Origin: Heliopora coerulea
Taxonomy: Eukaryota > Cnidaria > Anthozoa > Scleralcyonacea > Helioporidae
Reading direction: 5' to 3'
DNA length: 64,000 nt
Assembly (NCBI GenBank): GCA_030142905.1
Contig: JASJOG010000157.1
Location: 124,001-188,000, forward strand
The notes below the pieces were generated by a model. That model was not told where the DNA came from. It did not search any database and saw nothing but the letters and a program-made list of their open reading frames with translations. Below are positions 27,301 through 35,478 of this stretch, piece by piece. Every line of letters starts with the position of its first letter. Position 1 is the stretch's first letter. The translations under genes and the position numbers were made by a program.

Positions 27301-30300
27301 TTTTTAAAAATATATTAATTGGAATGGTGAATGGTCATGCTGCCCTTTTCTGTACAAATTGTTACAAACCTAGTTCAGCTGCTCAATTTTATTGCTTACC
27401 ACTAAAGAAAGCAAAAGTGCTTAAAATATCACTGTGGAATATTCGAGGTAAAAGCATACCTATCAACAAATACATTTGGGTTTGCAGTGCACATTTCAGT
27501 GGAAGTCCTAAAAAGCCAGGTCCAAATGATATACCCAGCATATTTGCTTGGTCTAAGCAGGCAACTCCATGACCTACAATATGGAAATCAATAGAGTTCC
27601 TCGATGTTATGGAGGTAAGAGTCTGTCACCAGGACAACAAGCAAACCCTTGTCTAGTGCCAATAAGAATGTAACTACAACTTAGTTGGAATCAGAGGATT
27701 TACATCCTTTTGAATTTTCCCATGTACTTGCTAATAAAGCACTGGAAACTTTTTCAATCCAGGAAGCCCAGAGCTACACTTAGAACACTTAAATCACATC
27801 CAACAACACCTGTCAGGCTGCTGAGTCAAATTTATGTGGACTTCAGGTCCTCTTGGATGCTTGTACTTGGCACAATACAATAAGGGTGAGTGAGCTGGCC
27901 AAGAACAAACAAAAGAAACTACATTCAATCCTTAGAGAAAGAACTCAGTGAGATTAAGGTACAACAACTTAATTCGATGAATGTAAAATCAGACAAACAA
28001 AAGCTTAAATTCTACACAGAGTTCACACATCCTGAACTATTCAACATATACTCTAACTTTGTTACAGAAGGGCAAATGGTTAGGGAGGAAGGCTGCAAAC
28101 TTCCTCTTGTTGAGCAATTTTTGCTAGTTCTAATTAGACTATGACAGGATCTTTCTGAACAGCACATTGCATACACATTTGCTATGAGTAAAATTACTGT
28201 GTCAAGAATTTTTCTTCAATGGATTCCACTAATGTACCACTGATTTCATCTTTTAAATATTTGGCCTTCAAGGGAGCAGATATTGAATAAAATACCACTG
28301 TCTGTTTGTGTTGGAACACCCCTCTCTTCAAGTGATCATCAACTGCACTGAGATAAAGATCTCTGAACCCAGGTCCTAATCAGCAAATCACATTTTCAAA
28401 CTACAAAAACTGCAACACAGCTAAAGGATTAATTGGTATATCCCCAACCAGAGCAGTATCATTTATTTCTAAGCTATATGGAGGCAATACTTCTGATATA
28501 GAAATAACAAAAAGCAGTGGCATTCTACATTTGATGGAAAGGGGGATGAAATAATGGCTGACAAAGGTTTTGTTATACAGGATTTGGTCAGACCTCATGG
28601 TATTATGCTATAAACATTCCAGCTTGCACTGGTAGGAGTCACCTGGAGCCCTACAAAGTCATCCAGAGCAGAAGATTAGCAAGTACTAGAATTCATGTTG
28701 AAAGAGCCATAGGCCAGATTAAAGAATCTAACTGACACATGTCCAATCAGCATATATCTTGCCTTACATAAGTGAAATCTTTTTTGCATGTGTTATGTTG
28801 ACCAACTTCCAAAACCAGCTAATTATTTAGACAAAACTTATATTTCCTTTTAATAACGTTACCAGCACAAAAAATCAAAAACAAGTTGAAGATTTCCTGT
28901 TATAATTCATATTGTATAGTAGTAAAACTTATAGTAAACCCTTTTTTGAAAACTAAATACAGTACATTTAATAATTTACCTATTATTTCAGCTCCTAGTT
29001 GTATATCTTACATGAAATTTTTGCAATACATATTCAAAAAGGTAAGCTAGAACTTAAATACAATACCTATATAAGTATATGGACATAATAAATTATAGAT
29101 CTGAAAGGTACATTGTAAATATTTACAAGACCAATCTAGATAAAACAAGAGTAATTAAAACACTCAAGAACCTGAATGTTGCTGGAAAGCCAGTCTTTGT
29201 CTGAAGTTATTCTTTCAACTAACGAGTCATTTTTAGTTGCAACAACAAAGTCACACCACACAAACATTTATGTCTACCAACAAACAATTGCAACTGCCAT
29301 TGATAAAAGTATGTATGATTTCTCTTTGGATGAAGAGCACTGTTTGCATTAAAATTTAAACAAAATGTTTTGTTAGAATGTGCAGCCTCTGCAATTGACT
29401 TATCCCAAAAGGAGACAGCAGCCTTAATCACAGCACACCCTCTACTCAAAGTATCAATAACAACTGCACCTGGTGATGCTCCAAGCCAACCATACTCTTG
29501 ATCAACTAAGAAGCCTACTTATTCAATATCTGTCAGGGTGACCATTCTCATGTTTGTTGGTGAAGGTATCTTCCTAGTATCTAGGACTCTTGTTCTTTTC
29601 CCATTGCTGCTGTCTTCATGTTACAGGTCTTCACTATAATGTTTATTAATGATTTTGGAATTCTATTGATAATTCAGGCAAAAACTGATCCTGTTATTCT
29701 CCCCTTGCCTCTCTTCAAACGACAGACTGCAGTCACTTTGCATCTGAGTTTTACAAACAATGTCCAATCTATCTTTACTTGTTTTGTTTAAGCTTTCTTT
29801 AAACAAAACTCATTCATCAACAACATTATGGCTTGAAATAGGTTTCAAAGGATCTGACTGACCATTTGCATCTGAAGGCTCTCTGTCAGTTAGTGGACCC
29901 CGGTGAACTCAATTTACATATCTGGAATGCTAACTCCCAGTCATTCACTTGGGCAAAAAGTGAAGCCAAGATGGCTGCCCATGGAGGGAAATTTTGGACG
30001 TCAGTTTCAGTCCTCTTTGCAGTCTTGTACGTCAGTTCCAGTCCTTTGCACAACTTTAATCTTTAGTTTTTGTTTGGTTCAGCTTCGGAAACATTCCCAA
30101 CCATGAAAAAAGTGTTCAGACAAAATACTACTAGACAAATTTTACATAATCGAGTATTTAAAAGAATTCATTATTGCCATGTGGCCTAAGAAGTGTACTA
30201 AATTGTCTGAGGACAGTAAACTAAAGGTAAAAAAAGAAGGACGTGCACTTAGTAGTTTCTTCGAGTAACATTTTGAGACCATTTTATCTGGTTTATCGTA

Positions 30301-32829
30301 TGTTTGGTAATTCATTTTTGTGAAAACATATAACCTTTTACTTGGTTTGACTTTGTAGAAATATATTTAATATTCTTAAACTTATTTCTATATTTTGAAA
30401 ATATGTTTTGTGTGTATTTCCAATGAAAACTTGTCAGAAAATGTAAAAAGTCACGTGGGAGACTAAAACTGACATACGAGCCTGCGTAGCAAACTGAAAC
30501 TGACATCCAAAATTTGCCTCCATGAGCAGCCAACTTGGCTTCACTTTTCATTGGTCAGTTAGCATTCCAGACATGTAAATTGAGCTCACTGGTGGACTCA
30601 TGGAACTGCTGATAGGAGAGCTGCCATCCAGAACTGAAAGCATGGATGGTTTTGCTTTTGGATGTTGCTTCTGAAATGCCTCCAGTCTTGATTTCAAATT
30701 TTGAACAGCTGTCACATCATTTTCCAAAATGTTTCCAACAATTTCAACAGAATTTCTGCCTTGCAAATATCTGGTCTTTTTGATTTTGTCATGACTTTCA
30801 ATTGAAAAGTCCAATTTGTTAACCTTTGGAGAAAGGCATCTTTTTCTAGGTTGAGTCCACTTTTGAAGTAAATTGGTACAGGCAATTTCTTTAGGTTCAT
30901 GAAGGAAAAGTCAGCTGAAATTTTCAAGGGCATAGCAAAGAGAGGTAATATGCTTACAAGATGCTCGTGAATCTTTGCCAGCAACACAACCACATTTAGC
31001 AAACTGAATTTCACCACTTGTGTGGTGAATTCTCATGACAATTTTATAAACACTATTTTTTTCACATCTCTGGTGAATTATGACAGTTTCAAAACCACTT
31101 TTCAGCAAGATCTTTTGAACATGTTCTTCTTTATACATCTGATATGACAATGCTCAAAGTGACTTGAAGTCCTTTGCTTTTTCCTCATTACCAGCAACAG
31201 TTTCAATAAAATAGGTAATTATCTGTGCCATGGCAAATGCCTGAAGGGCATTAGTTACCCTCTGATCCTTCTGACATTGCTTTATGCTAATAAACTGACC
31301 ACTTTCTTCCATTTTACTTGCTCAATTGACCTCTGCTGTAATTTTGTTGACATTGTTTTGTCCTCCAAAATGGTTTAACCAATCAAAGAGGACCTTAACA
31401 TCAAGGTCACCTTGGGGGTGTTTTTGGTCCGTGTTGTTGTCTCAACAGACAGTATGCATTGAAAACAACCGAGTTCGTAGAAAAAGTTTAAAGGTAGTGC
31501 CACGACACAATCGAGAGATCAGGTTGCTGTCGTTTCTAAACTTTGTCTAGTATGCATTTAAATTACGTTACACAAATAACACCCAATCAGAACTTAAGAC
31601 AATATCGATTTAAACGGATATTTCATAAAAGTACTTAGCATGAAATGTCGGACAACAATAGTCCAATATTATGGTCCACACTCTCGGGGTAGTACAGAAG
31701 AATAAATATTATGTATAACTGACGCATGTACTTGCAGTCACTAAATATAAGATCAGCACACATTCCATAGCTCCATGACTGATACGCAATTTACATTATA
31801 ACAATAATAAATAATAATAATAATAATAATATCAGTTTATAGCAACATTTTTTCAACAAGAGCTGCGCCAGTCATTACATACTTAAAGTTTTGGAAAGTT
31901 CTTGTGTTTTTAACAGGGTTTAGTTAACAACAGGTTTCCTGCACAATTCAACCGCGAAATCAAGAATCTACTTTGTCAAATATTCAGTAACACTTCATTG
32001 AACAAAGTTAAAACAATGAGTTTACCTCAGCAAAAAACTGGTTGAACTGCTTCTGCAAATCCTTGGCAAACTCCAAGTTCAATTCCACAGATGTCAAATT
32101 CTCAACGGCAGCCTTGTAAATGAACACAAAATGAAGCAGAATGTATGCGTAAAAGAAATAAAATTGTTTTCTAAACATTCAGGGATTACAGGATACGGTG
32201 AAATACATCTTCAGTCGTACAAATCAATGATTACTCTTAAAACTTTAATAGTTCAAAATTTCACAAAACTGGGAAGTGATGCAATGCGCCGACCTCGGTT
32301 CACGAAGCCAAGTCGGTCCTTCGGTTTCCGTAACTGTAAGAAGTCCATAGGAAGAAAAATCTGATCAATCCAAAATTTTGCTTAATCAAGCTCCTTTTCG
32401 TTTGGATATGAATTACCAAAAACACGAGTTAGCGATAAATACCGTCTATAATGTCTGGTGTCTACCTCGATGACAGTGCAGAACAACAGGTATATGGAGT
32501 CGATGTCTAAATTAACAAGTGAAGAAAGCTTAATGTCTCACCAACCTGTTGGTCTTCGTTCAGTTCTTTTCCGTCCGCAACAAGTTGCTTATAGGAGTCC
32601 AATTTACCCTTTGAAAGACAGATAATGTACGTCACACACAGGTGAGTCATGAGCCACGACATACAATATCAAAATTCAACGATTTGTAACGGGTGTTGGT
32701 TCACGCACAAACCTTTCTCTTCTCCAAATTCCGTACTTTCTTATCGACCATGCCAATAAGGGCCTTAGTGGAGTCCAGGTTGTCCTGATGAGCAACTTGG
32801 GAGGAAGATTTCAATGAAGCAACTGGCAT
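9205..32829 (-). CDS. CAPRIN1: Caprin-family RNA-binding protein (gene span, 9 exons)
   Basis: Coding exons (minus strand): 32829-32713, 32608-32546, 32112-32026, 25975-25805, 22660-22501, 19096-18894, 16460-16214, 16055-15886, 9315-9205. Every junction is GT/AG and phases add up to 1329 nt, 442 residues. The N-terminal two thirds match the caprin homology region (ALIGMVDKKVRNLEKRKGKLD; LNLEFAKDLQKQF; IDEFYQLI; GTTYK...GYFDKKD). An acidic stretch follows, then an RGG-rich tail. Caprins bind RNA, partner with G3BP and FMRP, and act in translational control and stress granules in the cytoplasm. The protein is shorter than vertebrate caprin-1 (about 709), mainly in the middle. Orthology to the family is firm; the choice between caprin-1 and caprin-2 rests on the RGG tail and lack of a C1q domain. 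Confidence 0.93.
9663..10127. mobile_element. Non-autonomous TIR element (MITE)
   Basis: Ends are AGGCTACGTTGACAC on the left and GTGTAAACGTAGCCT on the right, an imperfect inverted match, with further matches inside (TTCGGATTC on the left, GAATCCGGA on the right). No coding sequence. It sits in the last caprin intron. Its GTTTACAC-type tip is shared in style with several other MITEs in the window. Confidence 0.6.
11146..11227. repeat. Fold-back hairpin
   Basis: Arms 11146-11171 and 11201-11227 are inverted copies with one mismatch or gap (CTATTAAACCTCCCGCTCG on the left; CGAGCGGGAGGTTTAATAG on the right). In the caprin intron 8. Confidence 0.7.
11285..11366. repeat. 82-bp palindrome
   Basis: Two 40-bp arms (11285-11324, 11327-11366) are inverted copies with few mismatches and a 2-bp centre (for example CTAATACTACCTCTGGTGAC and GTCACTAGAGGTGATATTAG). 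Possibly a minimal MITE. In the caprin intron 8. Confidence 0.7.
11535..13560 (-). pseudogene. CR1-like LINE relic (endonuclease end to RT)
   Basis: Read on the minus strand from 13560: a piece of the apurinic endonuclease (LAFSEAWLKDSVSGNEIDFD near 13500; GGGVLIYLRDDLPVQIREDL near 13370), the linker (HAPIKKRRISGNKISWM near 13150; KVYKKLRNFVNREIK), then reverse transcriptase blocks (HGFRRKRSTASALIKL and FVDLSSAFDPVDH, 12163-12450; IYADDAVHYSF, about 12030-12065) and the C-terminal LQILQNKAAT. Frames are broken many times and a T/G homopolymer run (11848-11893) interrupts the RT. Antisense to nothing: it lies in the same orientation as the host caprin gene, in its last intron. Confidence 0.8.
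13561..15885. other. Intron sequence, nothing recognised
   Basis: Part of caprin intron 8. Several open frames of 60-134 codons exist (for example 15378-15782 minus) but none resembles a known family or joins the caprin frame. Confidence 0.45.
15886..16055 (-). CDS. CAPRIN1: Caprin exon 8, RGG-rich
   Basis: A 170-nt exon completing Ser350 and coding residues 351-406. After YDTSESCRAPEETN it is made of RGG, RGRGG and YGGGYGRGG repeats, an RNA-binding tail typical of caprin-1 and a usual target of arginine methylation in such proteins. Donor CAA|GTAAGA, phase 0. Confidence 0.9.
16214..16460 (-). CDS. CAPRIN1: Caprin exon 7, linker with possible G3BP motif
   Basis: A 247-nt exon coding residues 268-349 plus one base of Ser350. 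The only donor that keeps the frame into exon 8 is CCA A|GTAGGT. Residues 300-305 read NFLGES, similar in place and pattern to the NFIQDS core of the vertebrate caprin-1 motif that binds the NTF2-like domain of G3BP; this is inference. The rest is low-complexity, Ser/Pro/acid-rich. Confidence 0.85.
16521..16687. repeat. Fold-back with Penelope-type terminus
   Basis: Arms about 16521-16590 and 16612-16687 are inverted copies (GACTCGTAGAAGAGGCATAA on the left, TTATGCCTCTTCTACGAGTC on the right). The loop has CAACGAAACGTTAG, as in the Penelope-like palindrome at 33-34.5 kb. The flank GGCAGAAATCGTAATCT-AAGTAAGAATATCAAAG resembles the outer flank of that palindrome. In caprin intron 6. Confidence 0.65.
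17405..17735. repeat. Inverted pair of tRNA-derived SINEs
   Basis: Minus-strand copy (about 17405-17530) has tRNA-type box A (TAGCTCAATGGTTAGAGC) and box B (GGGTTCGATCC). A plus-strand copy follows (about 17605-17735) with decayed boxes (GTTTTATGGTTAGACC; GGGTTCGATTC). Both share a CACCATCTGAGTCT head flank and a TTTCTGAGGTTAA tail, so they are two copies of one SINE head to head. Acceptor and anticodon stems do not pair, so these are not working tRNA genes. In caprin intron 6. Confidence 0.65.
17942..18137. repeat. Fold-back with GGGCCTTTG-CGAAACGTC centre
   Basis: Arms 17942-18029 and 18044-18137 are inverted copies of about 90 bp. The centre side carries CCAGACGAAGGGCCTTTGT-CGAAACGTCGAGG, the same small core as at 49.75 kb and 22.36 kb, although the outer arm sequence differs. 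Confidence 0.65.
18222..18325. repeat. Fold-back hairpin
   Basis: GTTGTTTACAACACTCGCG... on the left pairs with ...CGGCCGATCATGTTGTAAAC on the right, with CGTATTGAATATA / TATATTCAATACA inside. A weaker relative appears at about 21095-21240 (GTATTGTATCGGACATACAG...). In caprin intron 6. Confidence 0.55.
18894..19096 (-). CDS. CAPRIN1: Caprin exon 6, acidic segment
   Basis: A 203-nt exon completing Tyr200 and coding residues 201-267. It starts KSLSEAINSINASGYFDKKD, matching the VLKEIVERVFQSNYFD block, then becomes a very acidic E/A-rich stretch like the post-homology region of vertebrate caprin-1. The Ser/Ala-rich open frame on the plus strand here is only its antisense. Donor GTAAAAG. Confidence 0.9.
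19256..19991. mobile_element. Pogo/Tc1-type MITE, 736 bp
   Basis: Begins CAGTTGAACCTCTGTTAAGC and ends, in reverse complement, CAATGGAACCCCTGTTAAGC, about 30 bp of terminal inverted repeat, flanked by TA on both sides (19254-19255, 19992-19993). Interior repeats AAGCGGCCACC-type words and codes for nothing. TA duplication and CAG tip fit the Tc1/mariner/pogo class. In caprin intron 5. Confidence 0.75.
20000..22500. other. Intron sequence, little recognised
   Basis: Part of caprin intron 5. No coding homology seen. At 22352-22378 there is CTGAAGGTGGGCCCTTTGCT-CGAAACGTTAG on the minus strand, related to the fold-back cores at 18.0 and 49.75 kb. Confidence 0.4.
22501..22660 (-). CDS. CAPRIN1: Caprin exon 5
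   Basis: A 160-nt exon coding residues 147-199 plus the first base of Tyr200. Contains LKQIDEFYQLI and ends at EILGTT, matching LDEFYKLV and CGTTY of caprin-1. Donor GTATCC. The preceding 3.1-kb intron carries the pogo-type transposon. Confidence 0.92.
23267..24695 (-). pseudogene. Pogo/Tigger-like transposase, decayed
   Basis: Starts at ATG 24695 with a CENP-B-type helix-turn-helix (RSFTITFKLRVIVEAEVSGN...AARKFDVDE). Then a linker with GLRVSRKLIMKKA, the first catalytic region IIAMDETPVW (about 24120), MIVFKGVKRE, W-D-S-Y-E-C-H (23800, at a break), and TKYIQAPNVLWSKPFKSSC (about 23690). The family normally has A-P-D-V here; the third catalytic Asp is Asn. The C-terminal tail is acidic, ending at 23267. 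At least three frame changes occur between 24513 and 23773. It would have cut and pasted the element; it cannot now. Confidence 0.8.
24848..25319 (+). pseudogene. HIRAN-like passenger ORF in the pogo element
   Basis: On the strand opposite the transposase. From ATG 24848 the frame reads VFETVIRGHHVYKATWNPKI, then shifts at about 24955 to GEHLECHKDTRKEVKE, one TAG at about 25002, then DEHAVGVFK, IVVGHVPTIF, KRMREVGLVVPAKFTA, ending at TAA 25317-25319. G-H-x-x-Y...W-x-P-x-x-G-E...D-x-x-A-V-x-V...V-G-H-V-P is the pattern of HIRAN-type domains, found in DNA-repair helicases and as small stand-alone proteins in cnidarian genomes. One frameshift and one stop otherwise leave about 150 codons readable. 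Function in the element is unknown. Confidence 0.6.
25805..25975 (-). CDS. CAPRIN1: Caprin exon 4
   Basis: A 171-nt exon coding residues 90-146. It starts with a lysine-rich helix (LAKQQKKQAKKEEAQRQ) and continues IRNVLELQNLLNQLSDEKRD, matching the KTVLELQYVLDKLGDDEVR segment of vertebrate caprin-1. Phase 0; donor GTAAGT. Confidence 0.92.
27255..28830 (+). pseudogene. THAP-domain DDE transposase (Harbinger/IS5 type)
   Basis: Frame 27255-27572 holds a partial THAP zinc finger: CTNCYKPS...FYCLP...W...YIWVCSAHF...KKPGPNDIPSIFAW, a DNA-binding fold. Frame 27890-28144 has FYTEFTHPELFNIYSNF and KLPLVEQFLLVLIRL, then a stop and AMSKITVSRIFLQWI. Later pieces: IINCTEIKISEPRS (about 28325, usual D replaced by N), LIGISPTRAVSFISKLYGGN, IMADKGFVI (second acidic residue, about 28555), HVERAIGQIKES (third, about 28690), FQNQLI. 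Several stops and shifts; inactive. Confidence 0.75.
29219..31312 (-). pseudogene. SWIM zinc-finger plus YqaJ-type nuclease gene
   Basis: From ATG 31312 the frame reads MEESGQFISIKQCQKDQRVT, meets a TGA near 31155, then GFETVIIHQRC, MRIHHTSGEIQFAKCGCVAG...SCKHITSLCYALENF: C-x-C-x(n)-C-x-H, a SWIM finger. Further pieces: LDFSIESHDKIKKTRYLQGR (30548-30814), then after a rearranged stretch GWLGASPGAVVID (29500) and FCLNFNANSALHPKRNHTYFYQWQLQLFV (29250-29370), which resembles the YqaJ/lambda-exonuclease fold segment with its Y-Y-Q-x-Q motif. It is the convergent partner of the transposase within one element. Frames are broken. Confidence 0.65.
29895..30600. repeat. Inverted duplication within the transposon
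   Basis: Plus-strand 29903-30060 encodes SIYISGMLT...KVKPRWLPMEGNFGRQFQ, and minus-strand 30590-30440 encodes SIYMSGMLT...KVKPSWLLMEANFGCQFQ. The two DNA arms are therefore diverged inverted copies of one coding segment, with about 370 bp between. It breaks the SWIM/YqaJ gene. Confidence 0.65.
31801..31832. repeat. (AAT)n microsatellite
   Basis: ATAATAAATAATAATAATAA-type tract in caprin intron 3, between the transposon and exon 3. Confidence 0.9.
32026..32112 (-). CDS. CAPRIN1: Caprin exon 3
   Basis: An 87-nt exon coding residues 61-89, with LNLEFAKDLQKQFNQFF, the best conserved helix of the family. Phase 0 at both ends; donor GTAAAC. The next intron is 6.05 kb and holds the THAP-transposase element. 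Confidence 0.92.
32546..32608 (-). CDS. CAPRIN1: Caprin exon 2
   Basis: A 63-nt exon coding residues 40-60 (GKLDSYKQL... NEDQQ), phase 0 at both ends, with acceptor TTTCAAAG and donor GTTGGTG. It corresponds to the KGKLDxY...LNxDQ segment of caprin-1. Confidence 0.9.
32713..32829 (-). CDS. CAPRIN1: Caprin exon 1 (start codon)
   Basis: Encodes residues 1-39, beginning MPVASLKSSS and ending RNLEKRK, the start of the caprin dimerisation/homology region. The ATG has A at -3. The exon ends at AAAG|GTTTGT in phase 0. The short N-terminal lead lacks the Ala/Gly-rich extension of vertebrate caprin-1. Confidence 0.9.
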
Positions 32830-32908
32830 CGTGTTCAGCAAAACTCACTTCTTTTCTGAATGGCGACGTCTGGTTCTGAAGATTGAGCAAAGCACATGTG
32901 CCGTAATA

Positions 32909-32916
32909 TGACGTCA
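32909..32916 (-). promoter_or_regulatory. Perfect CRE/ATF-type site upstream of caprin
   Basis: TGACGTCA, the full palindromic cAMP-response/ATF element, lies 80 bp upstream of the caprin start codon, next to CACATG. Such sites are common in proximal promoters. No TATA box is seen. Promoter role is inferred from position. Confidence 0.45.
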
Positions 32917-33258
32917 CATGACCAGCAATTGGGGAGCCACTAGTTTACATCGTTCCAAATCAGATTTGCATCCCGTCACGAGCTCCTCCTCTTTCAAAAT
33001 AGTGGCAATTGAGGAACCAGGCGGAAAGCGTAATCTTGTTAGGAATATCAAAGCCCAGCATATAATTTTGAATAAATCCATAACAATAAAGTCATGAGTT
33101 ATTGAAAAATATTTTTTAATTTAGCTAACGTTTCGTTGCCAGTCCTGCAACATCTTCAGAGAAAGTGATAAATTTACAAGGTGTTCTCGACTTCATAATA
33201 TTCTATTTACAATGACAGGAAGTAATTAACAGGAAGACTGGTGAAAACCTGTGAATAA

Positions 33259-33808
33259 TTAAGTGTGCGATAAAGTGAACGCGTAAGTGAATCCAGGTGT
33301 GTATGTGTCAGAAAAACATATAACAAGGAAAAATTTAACAATTAGAACAAGGTTAAAAGGAAGGGAACTGATCTTGGCGTTGAGCGAAGGATTTATCTTA
33401 TCAATAAGTAGACTCTTTCTGAGAAGGAGTTCAAAATTAGAAGAACAGGAGCTTAGAATAGAAAAATCAGTCAAAGAAACAGGGTTGCCAGTCTGTTTGT
33501 GGTGTGTTAAAACAGCAGATAAAGTGGTGAAGGGGATAGGCTTTCCCGTGTAAGCAGAAACTCCCATGTGTTCAGAAACACGCGCGTGTAAATGGGCGAA
33601 TAGTTTCACCTATGTACAATGACTCACAGTATTGACACTTGAATTTGTAAACTACGCGAGATCCTAGTGCAAGAGGAATTTGATCTTCAAAACGGAAAAA
33701 ACTTGAAAGACGTCGAATAGGTTTAAATATGACTCGAAGCTGAATTTGAGGAAAAGCAGAAGTACCGAAGCTGGGCAGAAAATTGTATCGAAAAAATTGC
33801 GAAGACAA
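33259..33808 (-). pseudogene. GIY-YIG endonuclease of Penelope-like element, left copy
   Basis: Frame 33808-33572 carries IQLRVIFKPIRRLSSFFRFE, then V-V-Y-K-F-K-C-Q-Y-C-E-S-L-Y-I-G-E-T, the GIY-YIG core with its CxxC lead. A frameshift just after ETIRPF moves the reading to frame 33609-33259 with RVSEHMGVSA and ELLLRKSLLIDKINPSLN, the E/N-containing end of the domain. The nuclease nicks target DNA for target-primed reverse transcription in active elements. No reverse transcriptase is attached here. Confidence 0.75.
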
Positions 33809-34397
33809 TTACCTAAACGCATTATTTTCTTTACTCTACCATTTAACGGTCAACATTCTCTTCAGATTCGCAAACAAGTCGCTAAACTTTTTGCTTCTGC
33901 TTTTCCTCAAATTCAGCTTCGAGTCATATTTAAACCTATTCGACGTCTTTCAAGTTTTTTCCGTTTTGAAGATCAAATTCCTCTTGCACTAGGATCTCGC
34001 GTAGTTTACAAATTCAAGTGTCAATACTGTGAGTCATTGTACATAGGTGAAACTATTCGCCCATTTACACGCGCGTGTTTCTGAACACATGGGAGTTTCT
34101 GCTTACACGGGAAAGCCTATCCCCTTCACCACTTTATCTGCTGTTTTAACACACCACAAACAGACTGGCAACCCTGTTTCTTTGACTGATTTTTCTATTC
34201 TAAGCTCCTGTTCTTCTAATTTTGAACTCCTTCTCAGAAAGAGTCTACTTATTGATAAGATAAATCCTTCGCTCAACGCCAAGATCAGTTCCCTTCCTTT
34301 TAACCTTGTTCTAATTGTTAAATTTTTCCTCGTTATATGTTTTTCTGACACATACACACCTGGATTCACTTACGCGTTCACTTTATCGCACACTTAA
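33746..34397 (+). pseudogene. GIY-YIG endonuclease of Penelope-like element, right copy
   Basis: Mirror of the left copy with some extra upstream sequence (about 33810-33896, NGQHSLQIRKQVAKLF), the end of the linker between reverse transcriptase and endonuclease. It has the same frameshift after ETIRPF as the left copy, so the lesion predates the duplication or was copied by gene conversion. Confidence 0.75.
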
Positions 34398-34989
34398 TTA
34401 TTCACAGGTTTTCACCAGTCTTCCTGTTAATTACTTCCTGTCATTGTAAATAGAATATTATGAAGTCGAGAACACCTTGTAAATTTATCACTTTCTCTGA
34501 AGATGTTGCAGGACTGGCAACGAAACGTTAGCTAAATTAAAGATATTTTTCAGTAACTCATGTCTGTATTATTATGGGTTTACTCAAAATTATATGGTGG
34601 GCTTTCATATTCCTCCTCTTTCAACGTACTTTTTGATGGCCAGTACAGGGAACCTCCGATTTCCAATCCGAGGTAACAATCCGAAGTCAGTATTATGATT
34701 TCTAACTTCCTAAGAGGATATGAGAATAGGGACCTATACGCAACTGGACTGTGTGGCCCTTCGCGTTGGAGTTGCGAGAAGTGTTTCCTCAAGGATGACT
34801 TTAGCATTGAAATTTGTGGGTGGAAATTTTGTCCCACAGGTTATTACAGCTTCCAGTGACCAGTGCTTTTAACAGGATTATAGGCGATATACGAGCCCAT
34901 TTTTCATTTATGTTTTCTTTTTTTTCGAAAATTTATATACATACGGAGGGGTTTTCGTAGTATTTGTCCATAACAAGGGCGGCGAGAGC

Positions 34990-35478
34990 GGGGGGTGGCA
35001 GTGGGTGCATTTGCCCTCTCAAAACCTATACAGTAAGGGCATAGCCCCCACAAATTGTGGCAAAGTCCCTAACCACAACGCCATGAAGCAAGGCCTTCGC
35101 TCTTTTTTCCCTGTCAAGGACAGGATCCCTGATGGCCTGAAATGGCATGTGGTGTATTTATTTACGTGTCAATGCTGTAAGGCATTGTATGTTGGCCAAA
35201 CTAGCCGACAGTTACACACACGCATTTCAGATCATATGGGGATCTCACCCTTGACAGGTAACAGAAGGGGTAATCCCTCTCCCACTAGTATCCTTTCCCA
35301 CCACATTGAAACTGGCCATCCCATTTCTTTTTCCGACTTCAAAATATTATCCTCGTCGCCTTCTGTTTCTGAACTACTCCTTAAAGAAAGTCTTATAATT
35401 AATAAATTAAAACCAATTCTTAACGGGAATATTGGTTCTACTAATAAAATGAAAATGAAATGCTGTAAATTTTTATAG
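34990..35478 (+). pseudogene. Second Penelope-like GIY-YIG fragment
   Basis: Frame 35005-35478 has NHNAMKQGLRSFFPVKDRIP, W-H-V-V-Y-L-F-T-C-Q-C-C-K-A-L-Y-V-G-Q-T-S-R, RISDHMGISPLTG, ILSHHIETGHPISFSDFKIL and SELLLKESLIINKLKPILN. This is the same domain as in the palindrome but a clearly different family, and it is readable in a single frame from the core to the stop. No reverse transcriptase precedes it. Confidence 0.75.

Larger units (their letters stand above)
27140..31445. mobile_element. ISL2EU/Harbinger-like transposon with two genes
   Basis: Left end (about 27140-27245) and right end (about 31340-31445) are inverted copies: AACACCCCCATGTGACCTCGATGTCA... on the left; in reverse complement AACACCCCCAAGGTGACCTTGATGTTA... 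on the right, followed on both by ATTGGTTAAA and TTTTGGAGG-CAAAACAATGT. Inside are a THAP plus DDE transposase (plus strand) and a SWIM/YqaJ-type gene (minus strand), pointing at each other. This two-gene set is the one I associate with ISL2EU-type elements. Located in caprin intron 3. Exact tips and target duplication were not resolved. Confidence 0.7.
33022..34560. mobile_element. Palindromic Penelope-like element fragment
   Basis: Arms about 33113-33763 and 33897-34549 are nearly identical inverted copies of about 650 bp; the 116-codon frames 33259-33609 (minus) and 34047-34397 (plus) are identical. Each arm encodes the end of a Penelope-like GIY-YIG endonuclease. A left flank GGCGGAAAGCGTAATCTTGT plus TATCAAAGCCCAGCA (33022-33063) recurs at 16.5 and 59.75 kb. 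The spacer 33764-33896 belongs to the plus-oriented copy. The left edge is about 190 bp from the caprin ATG. Confidence 0.8.
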
